The notes beneath the pieces are model-generated. The model had not been told where the DNA came from. It made no database searches and saw nothing but the letters and a program-made list of their open reading frames with translations. This document shows positions 1 to 8,897 of a stretch of DNA of 64,000 nucleotides, piece after piece. Source of the stretch: a bacterium (GTDB lineage Bacteria; Sumerlaeota; Sumerlaeia; SLMS01); assembly GCA_016125005.1 (NCBI GenBank), contig WGMQ01000054.1:1-64000 (forward strand), read 5' to 3'. Made by a program: the position numbers and the translations under genes. Each line of letters starts with the position of its first letter. Position 1 is the stretch's first letter.

Positions 1-406
1 CCGTTCGTCACCGTCACCAGCACCCCGCCGATCCCCGTCTCGCCATCGTCCTTCGAGCCGTTGCCGTTCGTGTCCGTATAGACAGTGCCCGTGACGCTAC
101 CGCGCAGCTGGTAGCCGTCGGCGGTATCGACCGAGGAGCCGCCCACCACCGTCACCGTCGTCGGGTCGTTGCCGCCCGTCTGCACCGCACCAGCGGGGAG
201 GTCCGCGTCGTTGACATTCACCGAGGCTTCGCCAGCGGGCACGCCGCTGACCGACCAGGTACCGTCCGCCTCCGTCGTGTCCGTGAAGCTGCCGCCGAGG
301 CCGTTCGTCACCGTCACCAGCACCCCGCCGATTCCCGTCTCGCCATCGTCCTTCGAGCCGTTGCCGTTCGTGTCTGTATAGACAGTGCCCGTGACGCTAC
401 CGCGCA
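1..406 (-). repeat. Tandem repeat, 300-bp period, in the surface-protein gene
   Basis: Bases 1-106 and 301-406 are identical except at two positions (33/333 and 75/375). Both differences look synonymous in the minus-strand frame. The period of exactly 300 bases equals one 100-residue SdrD-like module. Each copy carries one GTATAGAC octamer (76-83 and 376-383). Near-identity at DNA level points to recent duplication or gene conversion, and more copies may lie beyond base 1. Confidence 0.85.
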
Positions 407-3400
407 TCAGCAGGGTGAAGTCACCTGAGTTGTTCGTCTGACCCGCGGTCAACGTGATGGTCACCGGGTTGGTGCTTGTCACGCTGGTGCCCGCCGGAAG
501 CGAAGCCGTCACCGGGGAGACGCGATATTGGCCCGGCGCAAGCCCGGTGAAGGAGTAGTTGCCGGAAGCATTCGTCGACTGGGTGCCGTAATTGATATCG
601 TCCGAGGTGCCGAAAGTATTGTCGGCCCCCAGGCCAATCAGGTTGATCTGCACGCCGCTGGGGAGCGTGTCCGTCCCAGCCTGGTAGGTGCCGTTGCCAT
701 TGATGTCCACAAAGACAAAGTCGCCGATGGCGCCGAGCGCGTCGTTGCGCGTGGCCGTCGTGGGAACCGTGTTGGCCGAATAGAGAGTCGCGCTGTTCGT
801 CAGCGTGGTCACACCGGATGGAGCGGGCTGGACTGGGATCGCCTGGAAGGTCGCCGTCACCGTCTCGCCCGGGTAGAGCGTGAAGCCCTGCGCCAGAATC
901 GAAGGCGACGATCCGACCAGCGTCGTCGTCGTCCGCGTGGTGTACTCGATCTCGACGTTGTCGACGTAGACGATATCGTCGTTCCCGAGGCTCGAAGATG
1001 TCAGGAACCGGATGCGGACGTTGTTGTTGCCGGCAAACGCCGCGAGGCTGGCCGAGAATGGCAGGTATGCCGCATCGGTGGTGGTTCCGCTCGCGGCGCC
1101 GGCGATGGCGCTTCCTAGCTGCGTCCAGGAGGTACCGTTGCTGGAGGCCTGCACCACGACATTGTCGTTGGCGTTGTCGAGTGCCTCGCGACGGTAGATG
1201 AAGCGGAGGGTCGGATCCACGGCGCCGGTCAGGTTCACCGAGCGAGTGATGCTCAGGTCGTTGTCCTTGATGCGCAGGCGGCTACTGCCCTGATCGGAGG
1301 TGATAATGATGTCGCCACCTGATGCGTCTGTCGATTCGCCGCTTTCCGTCCACGAACTGGCGGTGGTGTTGGCGCGCCAAGTCTGAGTACCGCGATTGAG
1401 GCTGTAGCTGGCGCTGTCGAAATAGTCTGCAACGGTCACGTAGTTGCCGTTGATCGGGCGGGTGATAGTCGAGGTTCCACTGACATAGGTCAACGAATTG
1501 GGGAGCTGATCCCAGAGCGTCACATTCGTGGCAGCGTTTGTCGCACCGGTGTTTTGGGCCGTGATGGTGTAGGTGATGGGATCGGTCTGGTGCGTGCGCG
1601 TGCTGGCGTTGCTGGTCTTGGTGACACTGACCGTTGTCGTTGCCGGTCCGGCCACCAGAATGTCGGCTGTGGCAGACGGACGGAAGATCGCGTTCGTGGG
1701 GTCCGACTCGTTGACGATACTGGTTCCGAAGGCGGAAGCCGTCGACGTGTTCAAGCCGGCATTGGAACCGGTCGTGCTGGCCTGATAGGTGATCGTGATC
1801 GTCTTGTTTGCCAGGAGATCGTGATCCAACGCCCAGGTGAGATTCAGGCCGCTGACTGACGGATTCGCCGTCGAGTTGGGCGTGCCGTCGTCATAGGTGA
1901 CCGTCGAGCTTCCACTCACATAGGTCCAGCCTGTCGGCATCGTCGCATAGATGTCCACGTTGAACGTGTCGTAGGAGGAAGTCTTGACAGTGGTGGTGAA
2001 GGTTGCCGTCCCGCCACTTGAACTCATCGCAATGGGGGTCGCCGTGTGGGTAATGCCCAGCACTGGATCGTACCAGTAAAGGGGAAGGACCGTGTAGCCC
2101 TGATCGTAGTCGGGATTCGGCTCGTTGGGTGTAAACTCGGTGTCGTCCTGACCCCAGGCGAGCTGGAACGGGCCGTTTCCGTAGACGTGCGCACCCGTCG
2201 CTACCGTGTCGGGATCATAGACCTGACGAGTGTCAAAGCGGTTCATCAGGTAAGTGCGATCCGCGACGCCGTCCGTATTGAAATCCACGTAGACAGTGGT
2301 GTTGTCGTTCAGCGGCGTGACATGCAGCGGGTTGTTCGGAGCGAAGGGGACGTAGTAGTCATTGAGGAGGAAGTCGACGGGAAGAGCCTGATGACCCCAG
2401 TCCACGTTATCGCGCTGGTCGTCGCTGGCCACCAGAACCTGAATCTTCTTGGTGGTATCGGTGGAACGGAAACGAGCACCCAAGCGACCAGCACGCTGGC
2501 CGGCCGTGGCCCGCGGCATCTGGAAACGAAAGACGTCATTGGCGTTCAACACCTGGGTCGTCGTCCCCGAGGCTGTGCTGATCTCCACCGTGGTGCTGTT
2601 GGACTTGGCGAAGATGTAGGCTGCGGTGTTGACGTTACGGCCGCCTTCCTCGTTTGTCGGGTGCGTCATTGAGGGGACGCCAACGATGTATTCAGAGCCG
2701 ACGAAGGAATCCGGGCTGAGCGAGTAGTAGCGGCTGTCGATGCCACTCGTGCTGGTGTAGAGGTGGGCCTGAACGGGGCGAGGTGTGGAGGACCCGTTCA
2801 GGGTTGCCACCACCGTGGTGCCTTTCAGCACACCCGTCTGCTTGATCGACTTTCCTGCGGCAAGGACCGTGGATGAGAGCTGGGTTCCAGTCGGTCCGTA
2901 GACGATAACGCGCGTGTTATCGTAGCGCGCCTGAACGAAAAGGTCCGTCAATGTGAATGGCTTATTGGTGTTTCCCGCAGCCGCAGGAATATCCGTACCG
3001 ATAGGGACCGTGAAGGTGGACTGCCAATACTGGACGGGGAAGAGGGGCCAGGAGCCCGACACGAAAGTGCCCGGATCATCCGCCCAGCAAGTACGCACCA
3101 CTGAAACCGGAGCGCCCGTGACGTAGATGCGATCGCCAGCATCGATGCCCTGACTGCCGGTCACGTAGGTGTTGGTCTCGGAAAGCGTCAGCACCTGACC
3201 CCGGGTCAGCGCTGCTCCCTGCTCGCCGGAACCGGTCGTCGCCACGTCCCACTTCGCATCTGCCGTCGTCAGGGGACTGGCAGGATTGAACTCGTAGCCA
3301 TCCTCCCACTCGTCGATGAAGATCTGGACGTTATCGGCGCTTGAAACGATGCTGAGGACTGAGTTGATGTTTGCTGCCGTCTGACTCGCGGGCGCCCCGG

Positions 3401-3629
3401 CGCCGGGAGTGGCGATGATGGAGGCGATCAGGTCGGCCTCTTCGCCGGGAATGTAGTATTCAGCATAGCCGAGGGTGCTTTGGGCGGCGAGCGGACTTGC
3501 CGCGCTGAGCAGGACTGCCAAGGCCAGCAGACCCGCTGGACGCCGCAGCGCCTGAGTGAGGCGCGGCGCCTGAATTGAAGAACGGCGCAAGTCGGCTGCT
3601 GCGGGGATCATCGAGCAGTGATGATTCAT
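1..3629 (-). CDS. Large secreted surface protein, 5' part (DUF11 and SdrD/Cna-B-like repeats); C-terminus beyond window
   Basis: The minus-strand frame is open from ATG at 3629 to the window edge, at least 1,209 residues. A GGGAG ribosome site lies about 10 bases upstream of the start. The N-terminus has a long basic n-region, a hydrophobic core (LLALAVLLSAASPLAA) and an Ala-X-Ala-like cleavage site at about residue 49, so export is expected. Residues 50-600 are Thr/Ser/Asn-rich beta-type sequence that I cannot assign. Residues about 660-720 (VTKTSN..., ITYTITAQNTG) match the DUF11 conserved repeat found in cell-surface proteins. From about residue 960, segments such as GDFVFVDINGNG and VYTDTNGNG are typical of SdrD B-like/Cna-B-like beta-sandwich repeats, which act as stalks. 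The last visible part is a tandem repeat of about 100 residues. An adhesin or cell-envelope stalk role is inferred. No anchor can be judged because the 3' end is missing. Confidence 0.8.
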   Translation of the reverse strand, partial: MNHHCSMIPAAADLRRSSIQAPRLTQALRRPAGLLALAVLLSAASPLAAQSTLGYAEYYIPGEEADLIASIIATPGAGAPASQTAANINSVLSIVSSADNVQIFIDEWEDGYEFNPASPLTTADAKWDVATTGSGEQGAALTRGQVLTLSETNTYVTGSQGIDAGDRIYVTGAPVSVVRTCWADDPGTFVSGSWPLFPVQYWQSTFTVPIGTDIPAAAGNTNKPFTLTDLFVQARYDNTRVIVYGPTGTQLSSTVLAAGKSIKQTGVLKGTTVVATLNGSSTPRPVQAHLYTSTSGIDSRYYSLSPDSFVGSEYIVGVPSMTHPTNEEGGRNVNTAAYIFAKSNSTTVEISTASGTTTQVLNANDVFRFQMPRATAGQRAGRLGARFRSTDTTKKIQVLVASDDQRDNVDWGHQALPVDFLLNDYYVPFAPNNPLHVTPLNDNTTVYVDFNTDGVADRTYLMNRFDTRQVYDPDTVATGAHVYGNGPFQLAWGQDDTEFTPNEPNPDYDQGYTVLPLYWYDPVLGITHTATPIAMSSSGGTATFTTTVKTSSYDTFNVDIYATMPTGWTYVSGSSTVTYDDGTPNSTANPSVSGLNLTWALDHDLLANKTITITYQASTTGSNAGLNTSTASAFGTSIVNESDPTNAIFRPSATADILVAGPATTTVSVTKTSNASTRTHQTDPITYTITAQNTGATNAATNVTLWDQLPNSLTYVSGTSTITRPINGNYVTVADYFDSASYSLNRGTQTWRANTTASSWTESGESTDASGGDIIITSDQGSSRLRIKDNDLSITRSVNLTGAVDPTLRFIYRREALDNANDNVVVQASSNGTSWTQLGSAIAGAASGTTTDAAYLPFSASLAAFAGNNNVRIRFLTSSSLGNDDIVYVDNVEIEYTTRTTTTLVGSSPSILAQGFTLYPGETVTATFQAIPVQPAPSGVTTLTNSATLYSANTVPTTATRNDALGAIGDFVFVDINGNGTYQAGTDTLPSGVQINLIGLGADNTFGTSDDINYGTQSTNASGNYSFTGLAPGQYRVSPVTASLPAGTSVTSTNPVTITLTAGQTNNSGDFTLLMRGSVTGTVYTDTNGNGSKDDGETGIGGVLVTVTNGLGGSFTDTTEADGTWSVSGVPAGEASVNVNDADLPAGAVQTGGNDPTTVTVVGGSSVDTADGYQLRGSVTGTVYTDTNGNGSKDDGETGIGGVLVTVTN

Positions 3630-4498
3630 GGGGGGTGAACTCCCGGGATCTGGATCTGGCCTGGGTCGCCAATCCGTTCGTGGCTCGCCGTGGAGGGCGA
3701 GGCGCCAGACGGGATTGTGGACCGGAGGTCGTAGGGCAAGATTCGCACCAGATAAGGGTTTACCCTATTCTATGCATCAGGGAATCCCCAAGGCTCCTGA
3801 CCCGGCGTTTACGGAGCCGGTTGGTGGCCCCGAGGGGAATGCAGAGCCAGGTGTTAGTACAGAAAAGAGACGCTCCCGATTCCGGAGATGCGGACTGAGA
3901 GACGCACGACCAATCTCTTATCCGATGATTGAAAATAAATCGTTTGCAATATCACAGCAATAAAGCTGCAACACTTTAGGTACATGGATCAACGCACCCA
4001 GACTACAACAATCACTGCTCGCCAGTGGATTTCTTGACACAATACACAATCAATTGTTTTTTCAAAGCCGCCGATTCGCTCAAAATTGGCTACAATAGAG
4101 ACTTTCCGCCCATTTGAGTCCCACATTGAAACGCCAGTCCACAAATGATAATCCTTTCAGTAGACCTACTACCCCCTGGATCAAACAATATGGTTTCCGC
4201 CAGTAGAGAGAATGCTGCTGATGCAATAGTCGCTCTACGTCGCATCGCCTGGTCTCCATAAAATGCTGATTTTGATGGCTTTATGGATTCTCTCTCGTCC
4301 GATTACGATCTGCAGGTTCTGTCTCTGTTGGAGCCGAGGATTGGTCCGTGGGCGACGGTGGATCTGGCGTCGGACGACACTTGATTACACGACTGATGAT
4401 TCGAAGACATATAAGGTTTTTCCTGATACGTAGGCACAGGGCGTGCGTTGTGTTCTGACAATCGCCATCTCTGGGTTCGAGTCGGAGAGGAACCTCTA
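3630..4498. other. Long divergent intergenic region, AT-rich in its right half
   Basis: No convincing gene lies between the minus-strand surface protein and the plus-strand polysaccharide cluster. Bases about 3900-4440 are clearly richer in A/T than the rest of the window. The promoters of both flanking units must lie here, but I cannot identify a well-spaced -35/-10 pair; a TTGACA at 4034-4039 has no matching -10. A 38-codon open frame (ATG 4145, stop ending 4261) has no ribosome site and is not called. No tRNA or riboswitch fold is recognised. Confidence 0.6.
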
Positions 4499-5737
4499 AT
4501 GATTCTCGCGGATCTTGCGCTTGTGTGCCTGCTGGGTGTTCCAGCCACGGCCGTGGCCCTGTATCCTGCGACGATGGCTGTTCGCTCTCTGGCCCTGCGG
4601 GGTCGGCGACTCTCCCCACCCGCTCTGAAGATCCCCCCCCCTCCATTGACCGTCGTCATCTCGGCGTTTAATGAGGAGACGTCCATTCGCCATCGCATCG
4701 AGAACGTGCTGGCGATGGAATATCCGGCGGGATTGCTGCACATCCTTGTGGTGAGCGACGGCTCTGCGGACCGAACGGCGGAGCTGGCTCGCAGCTATTC
4801 CGAGTTTGGCGTCAGGGTCATCGAATACGCCGAGAATCTCGGAAAGTCCGGGGCGCTGGCCGCCGCATCGAAGCATATCGAGACTCATTTGGCGGTGTTC
4901 ACGGACGCCAACTCCCGCTACGACCGCGATGCACTCCTGCGCTTGGTCCGCTGGTTCCAGTATCCGGACCTCGGCGCGGTTTGTGGCCGGCTGGTCTACG
5001 ATAGAACCGGGAACAGCCGCGTGGAGGCGGAGGAGGATCGCTACTGGCGGTGGGATAACTGGATCAAGGATGCGGAGTCGCGGACCGGCCACATGGTGGC
5101 GGGCAACGGCTCGATCCTGGCCATCCGGACCAAGCTGGCGGAGGCGATTCCATCGTATCTTGCCAACGATTTTGCCTGGCTGAATATTGCACGCCTGCGG
5201 GGTTTCAAGGTCTGCTTCGATCCGACGGCGATCGCTCGCGAGGAGACGGCTCCCACCATGAGGGGCGAGTTCCGTCGGCGCACGCGAATCATGACGCGTG
5301 GCCTAAACGCGGTGCTGCATGCCGTCCAATACCACAGTGCCCTGAATCCAGCCGATCGCCTTCCAGCGGCTGATGCGGCCTTCTTCTTCTCCCAACTCGT
5401 CTGCAAGAAGCTCTTCCGCTACCTGGCTTTCCCCGCGCTTCTGCTGGCGATGCTTCTGGCCCCCTTCCTTTCACCGGGACTGCCAATGGCACTCGGCGCA
5501 TGCCTGTGGGTGCTGGTGAGTGGGCTTGTGGCCGTCGGTATCGTGCATCCACGGATGGTCGAGCGGTACCCTTCGTGGCCAAACACGCTGTATCACCTGG
5601 CAATGGCGTCCGCCAGCCTTGTCGCGATCACGCGGTTCTTGAAGGGACGTCGGGTGAGCACTTGGGTTCCCGAGCGCCCCGAGCCGTCCGTCGCCACTGC
5701 TCCTGCCCTCTCTGATACCCAAAAAGCGGTGGCGTGA
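4499..5737 (+). CDS. Membrane glycosyltransferase, family 2 (processive type)
   Basis: Product of 412 aa. An upstream in-frame ATG exists at 4448, but ATG 4499 is preceded by GGAGAGGAA at good spacing and starts a hydrophobic helix (MILADLALVCLLG), so I use it. The GT-A fold is recognisable: VVISAFNEE, then VVSDGSADRT (nucleotide-sugar binding), FTDANSRYD (DXD-like metal site) and NGSILAIR, followed by an arginine-rich segment near an acceptor-site motif. About three transmembrane helices follow at residues 295-390. This resembles PgaC/cellulose-synthase-like enzymes that polymerise sugars at the inner membrane. It is the first gene of the exopolysaccharide cluster, one base upstream of the next gene. 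Sugar specificity cannot be read from sequence. Confidence 0.85.
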   Translation: MILADLALVCLLGVPATAVALYPATMAVRSLALRGRRLSPPALKIPPPPLTVVISAFNEETSIRHRIENVLAMEYPAGLLHILVVSDGSADRTAELARSYSEFGVRVIEYAENLGKSGALAAASKHIETHLAVFTDANSRYDRDALLRLVRWFQYPDLGAVCGRLVYDRTGNSRVEAEEDRYWRWDNWIKDAESRTGHMVAGNGSILAIRTKLAEAIPSYLANDFAWLNIARLRGFKVCFDPTAIAREETAPTMRGEFRRRTRIMTRGLNAVLHAVQYHSALNPADRLPAADAAFFFSQLVCKKLFRYLAFPALLLAMLLAPFLSPGLPMALGACLWVLVSGLVAVGIVHPRMVERYPSWPNTLYHLAMASASLVAITRFLKGRRVSTWVPERPEPSVATAPALSDTQKAVA

Positions 5738-5738
5738 T

Positions 5739-8700
5739 ATGGCTCGAGGACCGGCCACTTTTGCGCATGAACCACAGGCACAAAAGCGTGTGATTGATTC
5801 CACACTGCGCGTGGCCTATATCTGCGCGCGATTCCCCAAATTGTCTGAGGTTTTTGTCGCCAGGGAACTGGAAGAACTCCGTGCTCAGGGCGTGCAGGCA
5901 GAGGTTTACTCGCTGCTGTCCGGCGAGCAGGGTGGGATGAGCCCTGAGGTCCCCGTCCAAGGCCGCCCTTCGCTGACGCGAATGATTGGGAATCACCTCC
6001 GCGAGCTGGCTTCGCATCCGGTAGGATACCTCAGAGCGCTCGGGATTGCACTGAGTGCAATCGGTGGCGGGCCGCGGGAACTTGCTGAGGGCGTCTATCT
6101 GTTTGCGGTGAGCGGGTCCTGGGCGGGGGCGATCCGGTCCTCCGGCGTTTCCCGAATTCATGCGCATTTCGCCGGTGCCCCAACGACAGCGGCCTGGCTG
6201 GTCTCCACGATGACCGGCCTACCCTTCAGCTTCACCTCCCACGCAAACGACATATTCGTCAAGCCATGGGCCTTGAATGCCAAAATTGAGTACTCAACCC
6301 ATGTTGTGACGGTTACTGAGTACAACCGGCGCCATCTGGCAAAGCTCTGTCCCGGGGCGGAAGGTAAGCTACACGTGCTGCCGACGGGCCTTCCGAGCGA
6401 CGAGATGGCGAGCGCATCTGAGCGGTCGGTAGAGCCGGGATTCGTGCTGGCGGTCGGTCGGCTGGTTCCCAAAAAGGGGTTCGCTGCCTTGATCGAGGCC
6501 TTCGCCCTGCTCAGGGAGAAAGGAACCGTCGCCCGCTGTGTGATCGTGGGAGATGGTCCCGAGCGCCATCGCCTGTCAGCACTCGTCAAGACTCTTAACT
6601 TGACTGACTGCGTGGAGCTGTTGGGTGCGCGAGGCAACTCGGAGGTCGCTGACCTTCTTGGCCGCGCCGCGGTTTTCGCCCTACCCTGCCGCATCGCAGC
6701 GGATGGGGATCGTGATGGTCTCCCCCACTCCATCATGGAGGCGATGGCGGCGGGCGTGCCGGTGGTTTCCACTCGGGTCGTGGGGATCCCTGAACTGGTT
6801 GAGGACGGTGTCTCCGGCCTTCTTGTGGAGCCCGATGATGGGGCGGCTTTGGCCGATGCGATTGAGCGCCTGGTGACGGATCGTCAACTGGCGGCTCGAC
6901 TTGCAGCCGCCGGGAAAGTTCGGGTCAGGGAAGTCTGTGACCTGACGAGCATCGTGGCGCGACTGAAGGCGCTCTTCAGCACGGCGACCCTTCGGAGTGT
7001 GGGCGTGGCTTTCCTGCTCGGCGGGCTGACGGTGGGGCCTGCGATGGCAGCGGAACTCTTTCCTGATCCAGACCTCAAGACGCCTGAGAAGTTCCTCCGC
7101 CCCTACTCCAATTTCGGAAAGAGTGATCCGGTCATTGGCTGGAAGTCCCGTATCGAGGCGGGCCGAGCAGTCGTGACCGGCGACCAGCGGCAGCCCGCCG
7201 CACGAGTGGGCGTTCGCACGGTTCCGGTGCCGCTCGGCACGGGCGACTATCTGGCAAAGATTCGGGTGAAAGGCTCGGGCATCCGCCGGTTGGGGCTCTA
7301 TGCGATTCTGGTGGATGCGTCGGATAACGCCCTGGCGACGCAGGAACTTGTGGGGCCCGCGGGGGATTTCGACTCCGAGTTCGCGATGGGACTGACCGTC
7401 CAGCCTGAGCAGGCGAAGGTTGAGGCGCGTGTCATCCTGTACGTGTTCCATGACGGAGTCGGCACCTTCGAAGTGACGCATATAAGCATCGACGATGCGA
7501 TTGGCGCGGAGCGGAAAGTGGCCCCGCGACGCGACCTGAAGCCGATCTTTCAGCGTTTGGTGCTGCCCGGTCCGCTGTTCAGCGCCGACTTCCCGTCGAG
7601 CAATACGGCGCTTCTGCCGGGCGAGCGGCGCTTTGTGGACGGCGCGGTGAGTGCCGACGGTGCGGAACTCTTCACCATGTCGAATCGCGAAGTGGCGCTC
7701 TCCTGGGAAATGGGAGTCGAGGCCCCGACGCCGTTCTGGCTGACGCCGACCGAGAGCCCTGCACCGGGCGATCACGTGGTCAGCCGCGTGACGGGCATTC
7801 CTTCCGCAGGCGTTGAAGCCCTCCCTCCCCTGCCTGCCGAGCGGGGGGTTTACCTGTTTTACTATGGCGCCTATCGCTACGGCAAGAAACCGCGCGACCT
7901 GAAGAAGGACGCGGCTGCGCTGGCGAAGTTGCGCGAGGATGGGGTGACCGGCATCGGATTCTGGGATGACTACGGGCTGGATCTGCACCGGCTTCAGGAG
8001 GGCAAGGCTCTCGACGGCTCCTACATGGTGACGATGGCGGAGGAGTACAAGAAGGCCGGCTTCACCTCCCCGATGCTGTTCTGGGTCCTCGGCGGTCTGG
8101 AGCGCGGCCGCGTGGCGTGGACCAGCGGCAGCGAAGAGGAAATGCGTCTATACATCGAGGCGCTGAAGCCGTGGATCGCACAGGCGCGGGAGAAGCTGGG
8201 CGACATCCCGCTTTGGGTGTGCCCCGCGGACGAGCCGGACGACACGGATCGGCAGGCGCTGGCCCTCAAGCAAGCGACGCTTTGGAACTCGATGATGGAC
8301 GGCGTGCCGAACTTCAACACGACGAACTGGCAGACAGCGCGCCGCCTGGCGGGAAACACGCATCTGGTGCTGGGCTCGGGCTCGCTCCCTTCCTTCGAGG
8401 AGGCGGCGAAGCTGAAGGTGGACATGAGCTATTGCAGCCTGGATGCGAACCTCCCACCGATTCGCTATCGGTACCTGGGCGGTGTCTATACATGGGCCTC
8501 GGGGATTCCGTCGCAGGGATACTGGCACGCGGAGTCCATCGCGGGGAAGATCACGAGTGACCTTGACGGTCACCTGGTCGACTTCGTGGCGCGCGAGAAC
8601 AGCGGCGAGCGCCTGGGCGTTTGCTACGCACAGTTGCTGAACGGGGTCGAGGACCTACGGCTGCTGTGCGCGTTGGAGCAGAAGGCTTCCAGCAGCGGCC

Positions 8701-8897
8701 CCCACGCGGCCGCGATTCGCGCCTTTCTTGAGGGCATCAGGGCCAGTGTCATTCCCACGGACCGCCTCGCGGCGCCGTGGAACGATGCCGCTCACTACGA
8801 GACCGTTTTTGGCAAGGGACGAGAGCTTTGGCGCCTTGCATCACAATCGTCAGGGACAAACGAAACTAACACAACCGCCCAGGAGAGTGCTCAATGA
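5739..8897 (+). CDS. Fusion: family 4 glycosyltransferase + secreted glycoside-hydrolase-like domain
   Basis: One open frame of 1,052 aa. Residues 20-412 are a GT-B family 4 glycosyltransferase: FPKLSEVFV at the N-terminus, AVGRLVPKKGF, VGDGPER, and the E-x7-E-like DGLPHSIMEAMAAG nucleotide-sugar site. Residues about 421-438 (GVAFLLGGLTVGPAMAAE) look exactly like a signal peptide with an Ala-X-Ala cleavage site. Residues 440-1052 are a separate module: a beta-rich carbohydrate-binding-like part (to about 620), then a TIM-barrel-like part with GIGFWDDYG and CPADEPD, whose acidic residues could be catalytic. The two halves belong in different compartments, so this is either a genuine fusion with the second half pushed across the membrane, or two genes merged by a lost stop or a sequencing error. 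It starts one base after the previous stop and overlaps the next gene by ATGA. Confidence 0.75.
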   Translation: MARGPATFAHEPQAQKRVIDSTLRVAYICARFPKLSEVFVARELEELRAQGVQAEVYSLLSGEQGGMSPEVPVQGRPSLTRMIGNHLRELASHPVGYLRALGIALSAIGGGPRELAEGVYLFAVSGSWAGAIRSSGVSRIHAHFAGAPTTAAWLVSTMTGLPFSFTSHANDIFVKPWALNAKIEYSTHVVTVTEYNRRHLAKLCPGAEGKLHVLPTGLPSDEMASASERSVEPGFVLAVGRLVPKKGFAALIEAFALLREKGTVARCVIVGDGPERHRLSALVKTLNLTDCVELLGARGNSEVADLLGRAAVFALPCRIAADGDRDGLPHSIMEAMAAGVPVVSTRVVGIPELVEDGVSGLLVEPDDGAALADAIERLVTDRQLAARLAAAGKVRVREVCDLTSIVARLKALFSTATLRSVGVAFLLGGLTVGPAMAAELFPDPDLKTPEKFLRPYSNFGKSDPVIGWKSRIEAGRAVVTGDQRQPAARVGVRTVPVPLGTGDYLAKIRVKGSGIRRLGLYAILVDASDNALATQELVGPAGDFDSEFAMGLTVQPEQAKVEARVILYVFHDGVGTFEVTHISIDDAIGAERKVAPRRDLKPIFQRLVLPGPLFSADFPSSNTALLPGERRFVDGAVSADGAELFTMSNREVALSWEMGVEAPTPFWLTPTESPAPGDHVVSRVTGIPSAGVEALPPLPAERGVYLFYYGAYRYGKKPRDLKKDAAALAKLREDGVTGIGFWDDYGLDLHRLQEGKALDGSYMVTMAEEYKKAGFTSPMLFWVLGGLERGRVAWTSGSEEEMRLYIEALKPWIAQAREKLGDIPLWVCPADEPDDTDRQALALKQATLWNSMMDGVPNFNTTNWQTARRLAGNTHLVLGSGSLPSFEEAAKLKVDMSYCSLDANLPPIRYRYLGGVYTWASGIPSQGYWHAESIAGKITSDLDGHLVDFVARENSGERLGVCYAQLLNGVEDLRLLCALEQKASSSGPHAAAIRAFLEGIRASVIPTDRLAAPWNDAAHYETVFGKGRELWRLASQSSGTNETNTTAQESAQ

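Noticed and set aside
4034-4062. TTGACA as a promoter for the polysaccharide cluster
   Set aside because: No -10 element at 16-19 bases; the expected position is a T-run. It is also over 430 bases from the first start codon.
4145-4261. A 38-codon open frame in the AT-rich gap
   Set aside because: No ribosome binding site and no recognisable similarity. Too short to support as a gene, so only mentioned as part of the gap.
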